Source: Druceiella hillmani (Eukaryota > Arthropoda > Insecta > Lepidoptera > Hepialidae). Taken from it: 64,000 nucleotides of DNA. The position numbers and the translations under genes are program-made. The stretch spans positions 4,750,501-4,814,500 of the forward strand of contig JAYKKI010000023.1 in NCBI GenBank assembly GCA_039881145.1, read 5' to 3'. This document shows, in pieces, positions 1 to 12,960 of this stretch (its first letter is position 1; each line of letters opens with the position of its first letter). The notes under the pieces were generated by a model. It searched no databases. It was not told the DNA's origin and saw only the letters and a list, made by a program, of their open reading frames with translations.

Positions 1-1031
1 GCCTGACCTTTCTGATCTAGCTACCATCGTTTGCATAAAGTGGCACAGAAAAACTGCCACCCCCAACTGCATTAGTACCGGTAAGCGATTGCTGAACGAG
101 AAATTTTGCGTCTATATGTTCGGGTGTGGTTTTCAATACATAGATGCAAAGTTCCTCCCTCCCATTCTTGCTTCACCTCTTAATAAGATTCTGAGTATCC
201 ATCTGGTAGAAGATAAGGATAGTTGTCAAAAATATTTCAGAAATTTTTCATCACTGATCCTATTTGTTCTTTATGACAAGAGTAGTCTATATCTTGTTTT
301 TCATCGTTAGGTAATTTAATTTACTGACCACGTATTGTTAACTTTTTGACACTATCTTCTCCTGTGTTGTAGTTACGACGTTGAATAGTCTGAACTTTGC
401 TCTTGAAGGTACTGATGCATCATCCTCTCCTCTTTCCTAGGACCAGCTTTTGTTTTAAATGACAAAGATCAGTGAGTGGCATATCCACTTCAGCTAAAGT
501 ACAAAACTTATCTTGCACTGTATATAGGCGATGATTATTACGGCTATAGTGTTAATTAAAACTGCTTGTGATGTATTGTTTAAAGAATTAAACAAAAAAA
601 AAACTTAAAGCAGTACGTCGTCACGTGGATGAATAGTTAGTCGATGGTTATAGGTGTGTTGTTTTTATCAGCGGTGTTAAAATATTAACATAATTCCTTC
701 ATAGATGTCGCGCCGCATTGCTGATTCTATTCAAATCAATCCTGTCCGTGTCATTAGCAGATTGATTGATTGTTAAGGTTGCGGTTCGCGATTGTAGAAA
801 ATGGATATGAGTGCAACACGTTTTGGATAACATATTCATTAAATATTCTTTAAATCATAATAGAAGTAGAAGGAATTTATATTATATAAATTAAACTAAA
901 AAGGAAGTATACTATTTGAGATCGAATGATGAAGCTTATAGAGGTTAGAAAGGGTTACTATTATTCTTATTTTCTGGTACAATTCTTTATCTTATTCATT
1001 ATACTTTAGTTTTTTATTATATTTAAAAAGT
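1..1031. other. AT-rich stretch, no gene seen
   Basis: This stretch is AT-rich with short homopolymer runs. A 73-codon open frame at 89-310 has no recognisable domain and ordinary background composition, so I do not call it a gene. Confidence 0.6.
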
Positions 1032-1226
1032 CTTACTCGATTTGAAATTGGTACTAGCAAGATTTGATAACTTACTCGATTTGAAGTTGCTACTAGCAAG
1101 ATTTGATAACTTATTCGATTTGAAATTGCTACTAGCAAGATTTGATAACTTATTCGATTTGAAATTGCTACTAGCAAGATTTGATAACTTACTCGATTTG
1201 AAATTGCTACTAGCAAGACTTGATAA
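1032..1226. repeat. 39-bp minisatellite, five copies
   Basis: Five head-to-tail copies start at 1032, 1071, 1110, 1149 and 1188, each beginning CTTACTCGATTTGAA or a one-base variant. The period is a multiple of three and the unit lacks stop codons in several frames. It therefore creates spurious open frames on both strands with repeating peptides such as LLLARFDNL. Copies differ at only a few positions, so the array is fairly young. Confidence 0.95.
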
Positions 1227-3319
1227 TTTATACTTTACGATAGAGGAGGATGTCACTAAATGGACAAAAAAGTAATAAATTTTCTTAAAATTACCTAACC
1301 TCATCTTCAAAAAGGGAACTGAGCAAAGGCTAAAAGGCTATTTTAATTTGAAGTACACTGTTATAAAGTTGTAACGGGTTGAGTCCATACGTAATGAAGA
1401 TATTATTGAAGGTGTTTACGGTCGACATCCCGGAAAAATAAATACATTTTTCTTTTGTATATTTCGTTATTTGTTCCGACATCACGCATAATTGTTAAAT
1501 ACATCTTGATAATGGTTTAATTGTTTAAAAGTTTAACTTGAAAATTGAGGCATGCATCGTTACGTTATGACAACTTAGGGTTCTGAGTTGTAGCTATGCT
1601 AGCACCAGGGGAATAGGATATTTAAATTAATTTGGAATATAAAAAATAGATTAAGTGCAAGCCGTAATTCCACAAGTAGTGTAATGTGACATTCACTTAA
1701 ATTATAAATAGTAATGATGCAACCCGACTTAGGCCGCGCTGTTCTCGACTTTGGATGTTAGCAAAAGTAAAATTTAGCATCCAAGGATGACGGTAGCGTT
1801 GCACATAGTTGGAGTGCGTATTAATTAAAAAAAAATTGAAAAACTTTTAAGTACAAAAGTTGTTCCTTGAGTCACGAGAAACATTTATTGTTGAAATTTT
1901 TTTTATAAGGAAATAAAAAATTAAACAATTTTTAACATTTAATCGGACTAGAATTTTTCATTCGTGTTAATTTTACCTTAGTCTATTCCAATTATTAATG
2001 TGCCCGATTCTTCTCGGATTTTTCTCAGTGATCATTTCGGTGATAAGTGTAGAAGGGAAACATTTTTAAGGATATTTCCCGAAAAATGTTTTATATTCAT
2101 CGGGAAATATATATATCATATGTATCGCTGAAATCGTGTTTCAATAAGTTTTCATCTTACGCTCTACGTAATTTTCCTGACTTTTTTATTTTCTAATCCT
2201 TTGGAATTGCCTTCCAGAATTAAAATGAAACTTTACGTATGTTATTGAATTATCATATTCTATATCTGTGCTAAATTTAAAATTTTTACGTATAATAATT
2301 TATAGAAAAGTCGCTTGTGGCAGACGGACAAGCACCGAAGTGATTCCATAAGTGTTCCGTTTGGCAATTATGCCACAGAAAACTAAAAACAATTAAGTAC
2401 GAATAGAACTCGTATTACAAGAGTTCTGTGCACACTTAGCTAAGTAAATTTAAATATTTAAGAGTGCGTAGTATTTCTATTGAAGTATTTATAAATATTA
2501 ATTTGAATTTTCACTATGCAAATATATTGTTCACTATATATTTATATATATCTTTATATCTTTGTACATACATAAATACATGTCTTCGTTATAGTTTTCC
2601 GGCAAACTTCTAGTAACGAAAGTTTTTTTTTATAAGTTTGGCTTAGCAAATAGGGACGAAGGGGTAAGGGGTCATGTTTTTTGTTGACTTTTTCAGCAAT
2701 ATTTCTCTACTACTATATATAGAGTTATGAAAAAATATATTTTGTGATCTTTATTAGCTTCTTCAAATGACACCTCACATGAAACGTGATATTAAAAAAA
2801 AATATTATTTGATAATCACGTAATAATTGCTAATAAAATTTTGACAGTTTCTATTATTCGAGAGCTGAAGATCTAATTCAAGGTAAGAGCTAGTGTAACA
2901 TAGTTAAAAGGGATTTCAACTTTAATAAAACTATTTAAGTTAAGCTAATTTAACGCAAAGTTGCATTTAAAAGCCATTAAATTAATAAATTGATAATCCC
3001 CACCCATTCCTGTTAAGTACAATTATCAACATGCGGTACAAAGTGAAAAACGGTTGTAAACTTAAACCGACATGGCTGTAGTTAATGATAAATGGCGTTC
3101 CGCGCTGACATTAATCCATTTATTTATTTAAATTATTCTATCAAAGCGTTGCAGTGCATATTTTGCATTTAATATTTACAATTTTAAATGAATGTACCTT
3201 AATGACTTAATAACAATTGCTGAGTACGCCATTATCAAGATACGTTTAATATTTTAATCGTTTCATACTGCACTATGATCGATTGCACCAGGTCTACTGG
3301 TGTCAGTTGCTGTGTCAAT
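1227..3319. other. AT-rich stretch, nothing recognised
   Basis: About 2 kb of AT-rich sequence with homopolymer runs and no open frame worth calling. A small GC-richer patch lies around 1725-1810. Confidence 0.6.
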
Positions 3320-3860
3320 ATACTTTCATGTTTTGTTCGTAATGTTGAATAGCCTTTGACATGTTTTTGATTTATTTTCCACTGCAGATTATCTCTTTTG
3401 CTTTGGTATTTTGTATCAAACGTAAGCCATTTAAAAGTTGTCATACTTAAAACGATTCAACCAGGATTGTTTGATTTTGGCTATACAGCATGTAGCTATA
3501 TTTCTATTAGATTAAAATGTTTTTAAAATATAAAGTGACTCATAATAATATTTTTAAAATATAAAGTGACTCTATACTTTCTCTCTCTTCTTTGGTCTCT
3601 ATACTTTCATGTTTTGTTCGTAATGTTGAATAGCCTTTGACATGTTTTTGATTTATTTTCCACTGCAGATTATCTCTTTTGCTTTGGTATTTTGTATCAA
3701 ACGTAAGCCACTTAAAAGTTGTCATACTTAAAACGATTCAACCAGGATTGTTTGATTTTGGCTATACAGCATGTAGCTATATTTCTATTAGATTAAAATG
3801 TTTTTAAAATATAAAGTGACTCATAATAATATTTTTAAAATATAAAGTGACTCATAATAA
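3320..3860. repeat. 281-bp tandem duplication with nested 31-bp repeats
   Basis: The block at 3320-3600 is repeated from 3601 at an offset of 281 bp with very few differences. Inside its right part a short unit containing TTTTTAAAATATAAAGTGAC recurs several times. On the minus strand each copy carries the same 41-codon open stretch beginning MTTFKWLTFDTKYQSKRD, after which the two frames diverge. I do not recognise the peptide. It may be a remnant of a coding sequence captured before the duplication, or chance. Confidence 0.9.
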
Positions 3861-4007
3861 ATATAAAGTGACACATAATAATATCCACTATCTAAGACGT
3901 CTGTCTCAGAAAATACATTTTGAAGGGACATCTTGTAAATGGGAATTTTCTTTTATTTATTTTTTTATTTATTTACTATTAGGGTTACTATAAAATTACT
4001 TAATTTT

Positions 4008-4248
4008 TATTCCAACTAAATGAAACTACGTGATTTAGTATTATATCTATTTTATTTAAATTCTTAATTATTCCCTAGGTTTCATTGTATGATAATATCT
4101 TCAAGTAGGCAATTCAAAGAGATATCCTATATTCCTCTTCAAATTACCTACCTGAAGATGTTGTCATACAACGAAACCTAGGGAGTTGTTAATAATTTAA
4201 ATAAAGTAGACATAATACTACATCACGTAGTTTCATTCAGTCGTGAAT
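4008..4248. mobile_element. Fold-back (palindromic) element, copy 1
   Basis: The whole 241-bp segment is an imperfect inverted repeat. The left end AATGAAACTACGTGAT returns inverted at the right end, the inner arms around CCCTAGGTTTC pair across the middle, and even the centre (CTTCAAGTAGG against CCTACCTGAAG) pairs. No open frame for a transposase is present. The termini and the inner motif reading GAAGATGTTGT match the element at 33409-33606, so this is a dispersed family. I infer a non-autonomous fold-back or MITE-like element. Target-site duplications are not clear by eye. Confidence 0.85.
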
Positions 4249-5599
4249 AAAAAAGTAGTGATAATGAATTTCTGTAAAAGTATCACCAAATATATTCAAT
4301 ATTTATGAAATTAATTTGATGCGTTCATAATAGTATTATTTTAATACATATTCAGAAATTAAGTCAAAGTTACCCACTCAAAAAACGTAGACTTTTCTTC
4401 TATTTATTTTTATAAATTCTCAGCCATTCTCCGATATGTAAGATTATATTACAGATGAGTAAAATTGTTCTTTTTTGCGTGGATACGCTAAGTTTTTTTC
4501 CTCTATTGTTAATATCATTGAATAATTGACTCTAAGCTCAATTTTGCGTCAATCGTCTACAACGACTACTACGACGCTACGACAAAGATGACACGGTCCA
4601 TCTATTCCGCAAACTACTAATCATAAATGTAATGTTTGTAAACTTAACGTGTTTTAACACGTAAACGGTATGTTCTACAAAAGTTTACAAAGGGAAGAAA
4701 TTACGAGGAATTTAATGCTCTACGAAAAAGCTAAACGTGATTATTTTTCTTTTATCAACGGTTTATGAGATATTTGGTTTAAATATTTTCATAAACGCGA
4801 CCTTTTAGAATAACCTCTCATACCGGGTATTTTACATCGGTTAGCTTTATAAAAATATTGTTATTATGAAAACAATTTACTTAGTTTCCCCGTGTGTGGC
4901 GAAACAATTTTTTCGGGCAGTTTTTACGCACTATTAATAAATATCGCATAGAAATGAGATTATCATCAAACGACACGGATCTATTTATTTATTTAATTTT
5001 ACAGCCTATTTACAATCGACTCGAAAAAACCCAACACTCTTTAATATATTACGACGTGTACATAATAAAAACATTTGGCAGATTCGACGTATTGAAGTTT
5101 TTGGGAAAAATAATACTTGGGATTTTGTCAACTTCTAAGCGTTTGAGGGCGTTATTGGCTACAATAAACACTTAGGTCATTTCGTAATTACCCGCGATAA
5201 TTGCCGCGTCATAGTAGCAACAATTGCGTCATTTCTCAACTTCATAAAGCGCTGCCACCTCGAACTACGAGTTGCCTAGCACGTAGCGCACCCAAGCTTG
5301 TGCGATCACAAGCCATAGGTCGTTGACCGAGCCTGCTTGTTAAATTTTATACAATGATACTCCATTCTCAAAATTAAAACGGTTTGACGTTCCTTTCGTT
5401 TTAATCTTAAGGATCTGATTTTACTGCGGAATTAAATCCTTTCAAACTATTTGGTTTCAAATAACGCAGTTTTGTGCTTCATAAACATGAGCAGTCTGCC
5501 ATGACACAATATTTATCTCATTTTCAATAGTATTAAGATTACATCTAATGAAAATGAATAGAATATTCTGTTTTAAATTTGTTCTGGTCTAAAATTTTA
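4249..5599. other. Intergenic; GC-richer island near 5190-5340
   Basis: This is mostly AT-rich DNA. A GTG-initiated 93-codon frame at 4894-5175 has no recognisable features and background composition, so it is not called. From about 5190 to 5340 the sequence becomes CpG-richer and could be a small regulatory element. Confidence 0.45.
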
Positions 5600-5920
5600 G
5601 GTATAAAACGCAGTCTGTCAATGTGTTAGCTTATAACTCGAGTTCTAACAGACGGATTTTTGTACGGTATTTACTGTTGTAGAGACTATTTATCCAGAAA
5701 GGTTTTTATGTATAGGATATTAGTATAGATGATTAAGTTCCAGAGTAATGTTAATATTTGTGAGACGTGTTTTTGAACACGAATGAGCATGAAGCGCAAG
5801 CATGACCACGGCAGAGACAGTGAGGATTAGGAAAAGTAATTTTATCACAGATGTTTAAATTCAATCGTTAATCGTGGAAGTTGTGGACTTTACAACCGAG
5901 CAGAGCCGCGGAAAAAGCTA
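5600..5920 (+). mobile_element. Interspersed repeat family B, diverged copy
   Basis: This stretch aligns by eye with the better copies at 26571-26900 (+) and 61445-61633 (-). Shared parts include a GTCTGTC start, TATAACT..AGTTCTA, ATTTATCCAGAAA followed by TTTT.GTGTA-like sequence, and a tail with GTGGAAGTTGTG and AAAGCTAG. It has no coding capacity. The order of these blocks resembles short non-autonomous repeats I remember from lepidopteran genomes. That family link is from memory and unverified. Confidence 0.6.
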
Positions 5921-6180
5921 GTTATGGGATAAATTTGATTCCAGCATCAGAAATTATTTACCAATATATATTCAAAAATAGTTTTAAAGAAAAATCATGC
6001 TTTTGGCTAATCCAGATATCACTTCTTTCTCACATCGCTTCCTCTATTTTACGTGGTTTCGATTCCTATTGAAAACCAAGTCTCAATCGTTCAAAAATCA
6101 GCAGACTATAAAGCGCCAATTCGAAATTAACTATACCGTAATATTCTAACACATCTACTGGAATCTGATGGGAATAGGCC

Positions 6181-6525
6181 AAGGACCGAGCTTTGTGATG
6201 TCTCTAGAATTATTACGGCAATATTTATTTGGATGTTACACTTAATTATGTAATGTTAATGTTGTAATAACGTAATGCTTTGTTTGATAAATTTTTTGGT
6301 ACGCTTGACTAATTTTCTGAAAAGTAAGTGATTTATTCGAAAATCCCGAGTCAAGGACAGAGCTTTATATCTCTAGAATTATTAGGGCAATATCTATTTT
6401 GATGTTACACTTAATTATGTAATGTTAATGTTGTAATAACGTAATGCTTTGTTTGATTAATTTTTTGATACGCTTGACTAATTTTCTGAAAAGTAAGTGG
6501 TTTTTAAGTAATTTGTTCGAAAATC
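6181..6525. repeat. 172-bp tandem duplication
   Basis: Copy 1 starts AAGGACCGAGCTTTG at 6181 and copy 2 starts AAGGACAGAGCTTTA at 6353. Both run through TGTTACACTTAATTATGTAA to a shared end near CTGAAAAGTAAGTG. A small insertion distinguishes the end of the second copy. Confidence 0.9.
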
Positions 6526-7229
6526 AACCTTGTGACAAATACAGACAGGTCGCGCGCGTTCCTTCAATCTTGACTGTGTACACGGTCACAGTTTATTATA
6601 GTTTCTTGGTTTATTTTTTCCATAAATAAGCATATGGCATTCACTTTATGATGTATCCTAATCAAATATGCACTTGGATCGATTTTTATTATTAATCCTA
6701 CCTTAAATTTTTCGTAACATATTTTATGCAACTTACCCTACTACATGAAAATTAGTAGAAAATCTGTAATATATACGTTAAAAAATGTTTATTTAAGTTT
6801 TTACATTTTCTAAATTATAAAACCAATTTTACAGATACTTATCAGTACTTTTTTAAGTATGCGGTTGCACGCGCATAAATTATTATAAATATCAATAGCG
6901 ACTTCAGTGTAAAGTGCAAGAATGAATTTAGTAACTTTTTTAAAACAGTTTACCGATATTTGTTTATATTCTTTTACTCGGTTTCACAACAAAGCTTACC
7001 TTCTTGATGTTATTAGCATCTTCGAGATGTTATAAAATCTTATATTCATTTGAAAAGAAAACGTGACAAAATTCTGTTCTTGTTTACGAAACATTTTCAG
7101 TATAAAGTTTCTTGTACCTGAATTGTATTTAAACTTTTGCGTGAAAATATAAACATACTCATATAAACAATGCCACTATCGAAATGAAGATTACGATAAA
7201 AAGCAGTCTAACTTAGACATGACAATAAG
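6526..7229. other. AT-rich stretch, nothing recognised
   Basis: About 700 bp of AT-rich sequence without open frames or repeats that I can support. Confidence 0.6.
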
Positions 7230-8010
7230 AACTGCAAGATTAAGCATAAATATAGCCGACTCAACAAAAAGCCAATACCATAAGCTTCGCGATTATTCAT
7301 AAATCTATTCATCTCTACCAAAAGATAATATCATAAGCTTCAGGGTAATTATAAATATAGTCGAATCTACCAAAAGCCATCATCGTACGCTTCGCGATTA
7401 ACCATAAATCTATTAATCTCTACCAAAAGCTGATATCATAAGCTGTACAATTAAGTATAAACTCAAACTTAGTATCATAAACTGTACAATTAAGCATAAA
7501 TCTAGCCAACTCTACCAAAAACCAATATCATAAGCTTCAGGATACTTATAAGTATAGTCGAATCTACCAAAAGTCATCATCATACGCTTTGCGATTAATC
7601 ATAAATCTATTCATCTCTACCAAAAGCCAATATCATAAGCTGCACAATTAAGTATAAACTCAAACTCAGCATCATAAACTATACAATTAAGCATAAATCT
7701 AATCGAGTACCAAAAATCACGATTAAGCATAAATCTATTTGAATCTACCAAAACCCAATATCCTATGCTGGCACGATTAAGCATAAATCTATTTGAATCT
7801 ACCAAAAGCCAATATCCTATGCTGGCACGATTAAGCATAAATCTAGTCGAGTCTACCAAAAGCGAATATCATAAGCTGCATGATTAAACATAAACTCACA
7901 CTCAGTAGAATAAGCTGTACAGTAAGACATAAATCTAAACGACTCTACTAAAACTCACTGTGATAAGCTGTACAGTTAAGCATAAATATTGACTCAATCA
8001 AAAACTATCA
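7230..8010. repeat. Degenerate tandem array, about 54-bp period
   Basis: The array is built on a unit containing TAAGCATAAATCTA, then TCTACCAAAAGC, then ATATCATAAGCT. The clearest pair starts at 7741 and 7795, a 54-bp period. Elsewhere spacing drifts and some units are replaced by variants, with blocks such as CATAAACTCAAACTCAG recurring. This points to an old array with internal block duplications. The minus-strand peptide read through it, with repeated DSNRFMLNRA, is a by-product of the repeat. Confidence 0.88.
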
Positions 8011-8089
8011 TAACTCGACCAGAACTCAATATATATCATAGTCAAATATTGTCCTAGACACAAGTAACACCGGACATCTCCAGACACGC

Positions 8090-8345
8090 CAATCGTAGCA
8101 GAGTGCGAGTCGACCAAGAGTGCGTCCAGTGCACAGATGCAACAAGCTCAGGTCGCGACTCGGGGCCCGCGTATTCGATTACAGCCGTATCGCTTTTCAT
8201 CGTCGCCCTCGCGGCGAGTTATTGAACTTTCACTTTTAGCCGACTAATTATTCGCAGTCACGCAACAACGCCTGAGACGCCATGCCGTCCGTCTCGACCG
8301 GCTGTTGATCTCTTTACGGGCGCACTGTTGATTTTGGAGTTGATT
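8090..8345. promoter_or_regulatory. GC-rich island, possible regulatory element
   Basis: The sequence changes abruptly from AT-rich repeats to CpG-rich DNA over about 250 bp, with many CG dinucleotides and little low complexity. There is no supported reading frame. Composition alone suggests a conserved noncoding element or promoter. I see no TATA box with a matching initiator. Confidence 0.35.
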
Positions 8346-8443
8346 TATGAGAATGCGTTGATTTGATTGCGGTTGATTTGTTGTTTGGACGATTTATTGC
8401 TTCAATGTGGGTCTGTTGGTTTGTATATGGGTTAACTGTTGAC

Positions 8444-8915
8444 ATTGAGGCTTGATTTATGAGTATATGTTTGTCCAATTGAGAATGAGGGGATTCGTTG
8501 ATGTGATGATTGTTGATTTGTTCATTTGTTTATGAAACTTTTAATTTTGGCTATCTTTGATTAATTCTTGAACTATTTGTTGCTTTAGTGGCGTTGGTTA
8601 TATGTAATACTTAATCCATAATTTGCACTTTTCTTTTACTTTGTTGGTCGGCTATATTAGACGTTTCTAGTTTTTGCATTGAGGTTTTATTTATGAACAT
8701 ATGTTTATCCGATTGATAATTAGGCGATTCATTGATGTGATGATTGTTGATTCGTTCATTTGTTTATGATAATTTTAATTTTGGCAATCTTTCATTAATT
8801 CTTGAACCATCTTTTGCTTTAGTGGGGTTGGTTACACGAGTATGTAATATGTAATCCATAATTTGCACTTTTCTTTTACTTTGTTGTTAGGCTATGTTGG
8901 ACGTTTCTAATCTTT
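8444..8915. repeat. About 236-bp tandem duplication
   Basis: Copy 1 begins ATTGAGGCTTGATTT at 8444 and copy 2 begins ATTGAGGTTTTATTT at 8678. Both continue through TGATGTGATGATTGTTGATT and CATAATTTGCACTTTTC to an end near ACGTTTCTA. The offset grows from 234 to 240 bp along the copies because of small insertions, so the duplication is not very recent. Confidence 0.9.
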
Positions 8916-9889
8916 TTGTGAATATTTGTTTCTATTCATTAGTTATTTTTATTAGAGTGGTTACATCATACATTGTGATTTTAAGTGGCCGTTAATTAAG
9001 TTTTTTTTCGAATATTAACATCAAATTAATTTAAATAGCAAAAGGAATTAGCTAGTTTGGGGTCAACGCCGGTTAATAAGCAGGTTATGAAACGAGTGTT
9101 GTCGCGTGTTTTGTCAAAGTTGACAGTTTGTGAGTCATACGGTTGCAGGTGCATTAGCGCTATTTATTTACTTTTTGAGGTGTCATATTGCATCCCACTT
9201 TGAAGTATAATATTTTTTAAATAGAGTTTAAGTAGAGTTTTGATTAGATTAACCATTACATGGGAAAAAAATGTCATATTTTACTTGCATGGGGAGGTAT
9301 CTTAAAAACTATTTTACTATTTGTTAATAGAGATCTCCACATTAAGATATACTTGCAAAAATTTCATCCATAGGTCTAAAAGTGTCAAAACTGTAAGAGA
9401 AGGGAACGATCAACAATTAAAAATTTGATAATAATGCTTGGAAATAAGAACTTTTTCAATATTAAGATACAAATAAGAAATACCTCAAATATTAAGATAT
9501 AAATAAGGAATTTGTCGAATATTAAGGAGCGGTAGAACTTAGGATTACGATGGGTAGAATTTTTTATAGCGCTTGGTATGCCAAATCTCATACTATACAT
9601 ATACTCATTTTTTATGAGAAATATTAAATGCCATGCTATAAAAATTTTACGGTAATTACCAATGGTGCCATTGAAATTCGATCACGTTCAGACCATAAGT
9701 TTTAGTTCGGTCAAACGTCTCAATACAAAAGCATTTTTAACACCTGTCATTTCTCATTAAATGGTTCTCTTAAATATACTTCTTATATAACATAATTTCA
9801 TTCATATACTAAAGTTATTATGCCATTAACTAATTTTAAAATAAAATAAGGATAATGACGCAGTTCAGATCAAAACGTTGGTTTCGCTT
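8916..9889. other. AT-rich stretch with a short 30-bp repeat
   Basis: This is mostly background. At 9458-9527 the motif AATATTAAGATA recurs three times at a 30-bp period. Nothing else is supported. Confidence 0.6.
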
Positions 9890-10165
9890 TGGCCATTCAA
9901 GCCTCGTATTTCGACCAGATGGCCATCTGGCTTGTGGCTCCATTGATATTTGCAAAATATGACATTGAACTTATTCAGGCTATTTGTGGCCAATAAAACC
10001 GTGGCCGTTACGAGTAACGCGACGCGGTCGGGCGTGCTGGCGGTATCGTATTACAGTTATTAGTCACCTGTTGTTTACAATGGATGGCGGAAAGTTTGTC
10101 GGACTTGGTCCGCCACAGACCACCCTACTCGGAGTAGCAACCTTAGATGGAAATCAGAAAAAACA
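9890..10165. promoter_or_regulatory. GC-rich island with E-box palindrome
   Basis: This CpG-rich segment carries a perfect 16-bp palindrome, CCAGATGGCCATCTGG at 9915-9930, which joins two bHLH-type E-boxes (CAGATG and CATCTG) back to back. A 66-codon frame crosses the island at 9984-10184 but shows no domain. A regulatory element is my preferred reading. The E-box class is established knowledge; activity here is inference. Confidence 0.4.
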
Positions 10166-10609
10166 TTTTGGAGACCTTGTTTAATTTAATTTAGTCAGAA
10201 GATAGTGACTTGTTGTTTTTTGCTGTTTTATGTCTACGCACTCAGTCTACTGACATCTACTGACACAGTAAATAGTTTTGTAGTTTTTAATATTTTTTTT
10301 TGTTTTTTCACGAAAATATTAGAAAAGGAAAATTCTGCATCCCAGAATAGTCAAACTTTGAATCTCAGAACAGATAAATGTTTTGTAGTTTCTAATTTCT
10401 ATATAATTCCTTAGTTTCTATCATCAAACGTCAAGTAGATGCGAGAAGAAGTTAAATTTCTACGAATCGATTTCCCCAACATAGGTCTCAAACAGTTTTT
10501 AATAGAAATAGCCAAAAATAAGGGATTAAGCTTATTCTTATTAGGAATTAATATGGAATGAGGAAAAAAAATAGGACGACACCTCGAAAGAAAATTATAA
10601 TACAAATTG

Positions 10610-10895
10610 AAAAGGAATCAAATCAACGGGCTGTAATTTTAGTTGATAACGTTTAAAATTTTCTTCATGAATTGTTTATATATACCTTCATTTCGTTATA
10701 ATTGTTTACATATACCTATTTTCATATGTTTCTTTATTAAATATAAAATAAAAAGGAATCAAATCAACGGGCTGTGATTTTAGTTTATAACGTTTTAAAT
10801 TAACTTTACGAATTGTTTATATACACCTTGATTTCGTTACAATTGTTTATGTATACCTATTTTCATATTTCTCTTTATCAAAAATATAAAAATAA
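10610..10895. repeat. 141-bp tandem duplication
   Basis: AAAAGGAATCAAATCAACGG occurs at 10610 and again at 10751. The shared sequence continues through GAATTGTTTATAT and TATACCTATTTTCATAT in both copies, with scattered substitutions. Confidence 0.92.
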
Positions 10896-12179
10896 ATATT
10901 CCGGAAAAAAGTTTATTTATCTGCCTGTTTTTCATATCATTTGTTTCCAATATGAGAAATACTATTCTACATATCGTGGAAACTAATGTTTAGAAATGAC
11001 TTTGATTGAAGCAGGTAAAGACAGCAACGTTGGCCAATTGCTGGCTGTGATAGTCATTTTGTGCGTCACTTTTTATATAATTATCAAAACCGAAATAACA
11101 TAAAATAAATGTATTTCTTGGTATAAAAGCGATTTCTGTACTTATTTTAACCAAATAATTATTATATAATGAATGAGATAGTGGGTAGCGTCTTTTTTTA
11201 TTTTTAGGGTACCGTATTTCAAAATTAAATAAAAGAAACACTATAAGATCGTTGATACGATCGTTCATCTGTCGTCTGTTACAGCAGTTTCTTTCACAAA
11301 CAATTCGATGTAGGAACTTGAAATTTGGGCTAGTGATAAGGTATATCTCAATAATAAAAACTGAAAAGTTTTCTATGGAAATATTATGGAGGTCAAATTT
11401 ATGTTTGAAAAAATTTTTCTTACATTGTTTTTTTTCCGGTGGGATACCGATAGAAAGGAAGATAGAAAGTTATAAAGAATTCAAAATTATTAATTGCAAT
11501 ATATTAGGCAAAATAATTTTAAATATCCTCAGAAACACATATTAACATATACGAATTCCGCCCCCCTCATCTAAAAACAGCTGAAGTTAAGTTTGTGACA
11601 AAAACAAACTAGCTAGAAGTTTCCACAAAGTTTCCCAGAAAACTATAGATGATTCTAAATCTCATAGCTTTGAGAAATACCTGAGGTTCTTACGCCTATG
11701 AGAGATATCCTAGGCAATATATTTGCATGGTGAAAAATTATGGTTATATTTATAAATAGTACAATAGAAATATTATGTAGCCTTAAATATTTATATAGGC
11801 AGTGAGAATCCTACACACACTTAAAAGGTAATTTTTTTAATAATTTTTTTAACAATAATTAAAATTTAAAAAAATCTGTAAATAAAAACAAAGCTTATTT
11901 ATTTTTACGTCATTGTTATTTAAATAGATATATAAACATGTCTCTACGCTCTGTATAAATCTTTTCAAAACATTTAAAATGTACATACCTTTTGAATAGA
12001 CGCCATTCTACAGACAAACGATTGAGTTTTGTATCTCACGTCGAAAACGTAATTAGAAAAAAACATTCATTAAGACAATATATCGACTTTTATAATAAAA
12101 TAAAGAGTGAAGCATTTTTCATGTGAAAAATCTAATCGCGCGTTTAGATAGGATTTAAGACGTTCTGACTTTACGAAGT
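10896..12179. other. AT-rich stretch, no gene called
   Basis: There are two open frames of just over 90 codons, at 10990-11268 (-) and 11252-11545 (+). They overlap slightly, show no family signature and have background composition. I treat both as chance. Confidence 0.5.
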
Positions 12180-12272
12180 GCCGTTCGGTCAGCTTTGCGT
12201 CTTATCAGCTTAATTCGGCGAGCTTCGCGTCTTGTCGACTGTTTCCGACTTAATATCGCGTCTTATCGGCTA
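12180..12272. repeat. Three-copy degenerate repeat, about 30 bp
   Basis: GCGTCTTATC or GCGTCTTGTC recurs at 12197, 12227 and 12258, with partly conserved flanks such as CGGCGAGCTTCG. It is GC-richer than its surroundings. Confidence 0.6.
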
Positions 12273-12699
12273 ACAATATTATAAAAATTAAAATATATTT
12301 TCAATGGATTCTTGCGAAATATTTTTGTGGTAAATTATTTCAAGAAAATAAAATAAAATAATTATTTTATTATTAACAACTATCTGAATATCTGTTTTTT
12401 TGTTTTCAATTTGTTCAAATAAACATATTTCAATACAAATCAAGATGTTGTCAAAACAATTTAAATGTTTCACGTCTGCCAAGCGTTCCATGATGGTTCA
12501 CAATCTTCTTTCAATTTTATGTGCAGTCAAAGACTTAATCATCTCCAATGATTTGATAGGGAACATAAGGCTAAGGAAAGTATAAGGCACAAGGCATAAG
12601 GCCCTGCTAAGGAATATAACTTGCAATATCTGTAATGAAAATACGGAATATTTATATTTTTTTACTTCTAGTATATTTCTGTCGTTAATTTGGTGCTCT

Positions 12700-12960
12700 C
12701 GGTCGAAGTCTCCTTAAATAAGAGGACTCGGTCTGCCCATCATCTAGACTCTGTAATGGCGGGTGCCAGACCACCGGAGCTGTGAACCGATGCAAGTTAC
12801 GCAACGCAGATCGGATCAGCTTCTACCTGTCGACTTTATATATGCACCTCGTGAGACACACACGACGCGACTGAGGCTTTGGCGTGCTCCTGCCTCTACA
12901 ATATGTGACTCGCTGTAGGTTGACACCGATGACGGCCGTTGTGAAGGAGAGTAAATTTAG
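12700..12960. promoter_or_regulatory. GC-rich island, possible regulatory element
   Basis: About 260 bp of balanced, CpG-containing sequence stands between AT-rich flanks. No continuous coding frame is apparent. It is kept as a possible conserved noncoding element on composition alone. Confidence 0.3.

Noticed and set aside
1023..1310. Repetitive 74-95 codon frames on both strands
   Set aside because: The 39-bp repeat is a multiple of three, so any stop-free frame repeats; no coding evidence.
4894..5175. 93-codon frame from GTG
   Set aside because: Non-ATG start in a eukaryote, background composition, no recognisable features.
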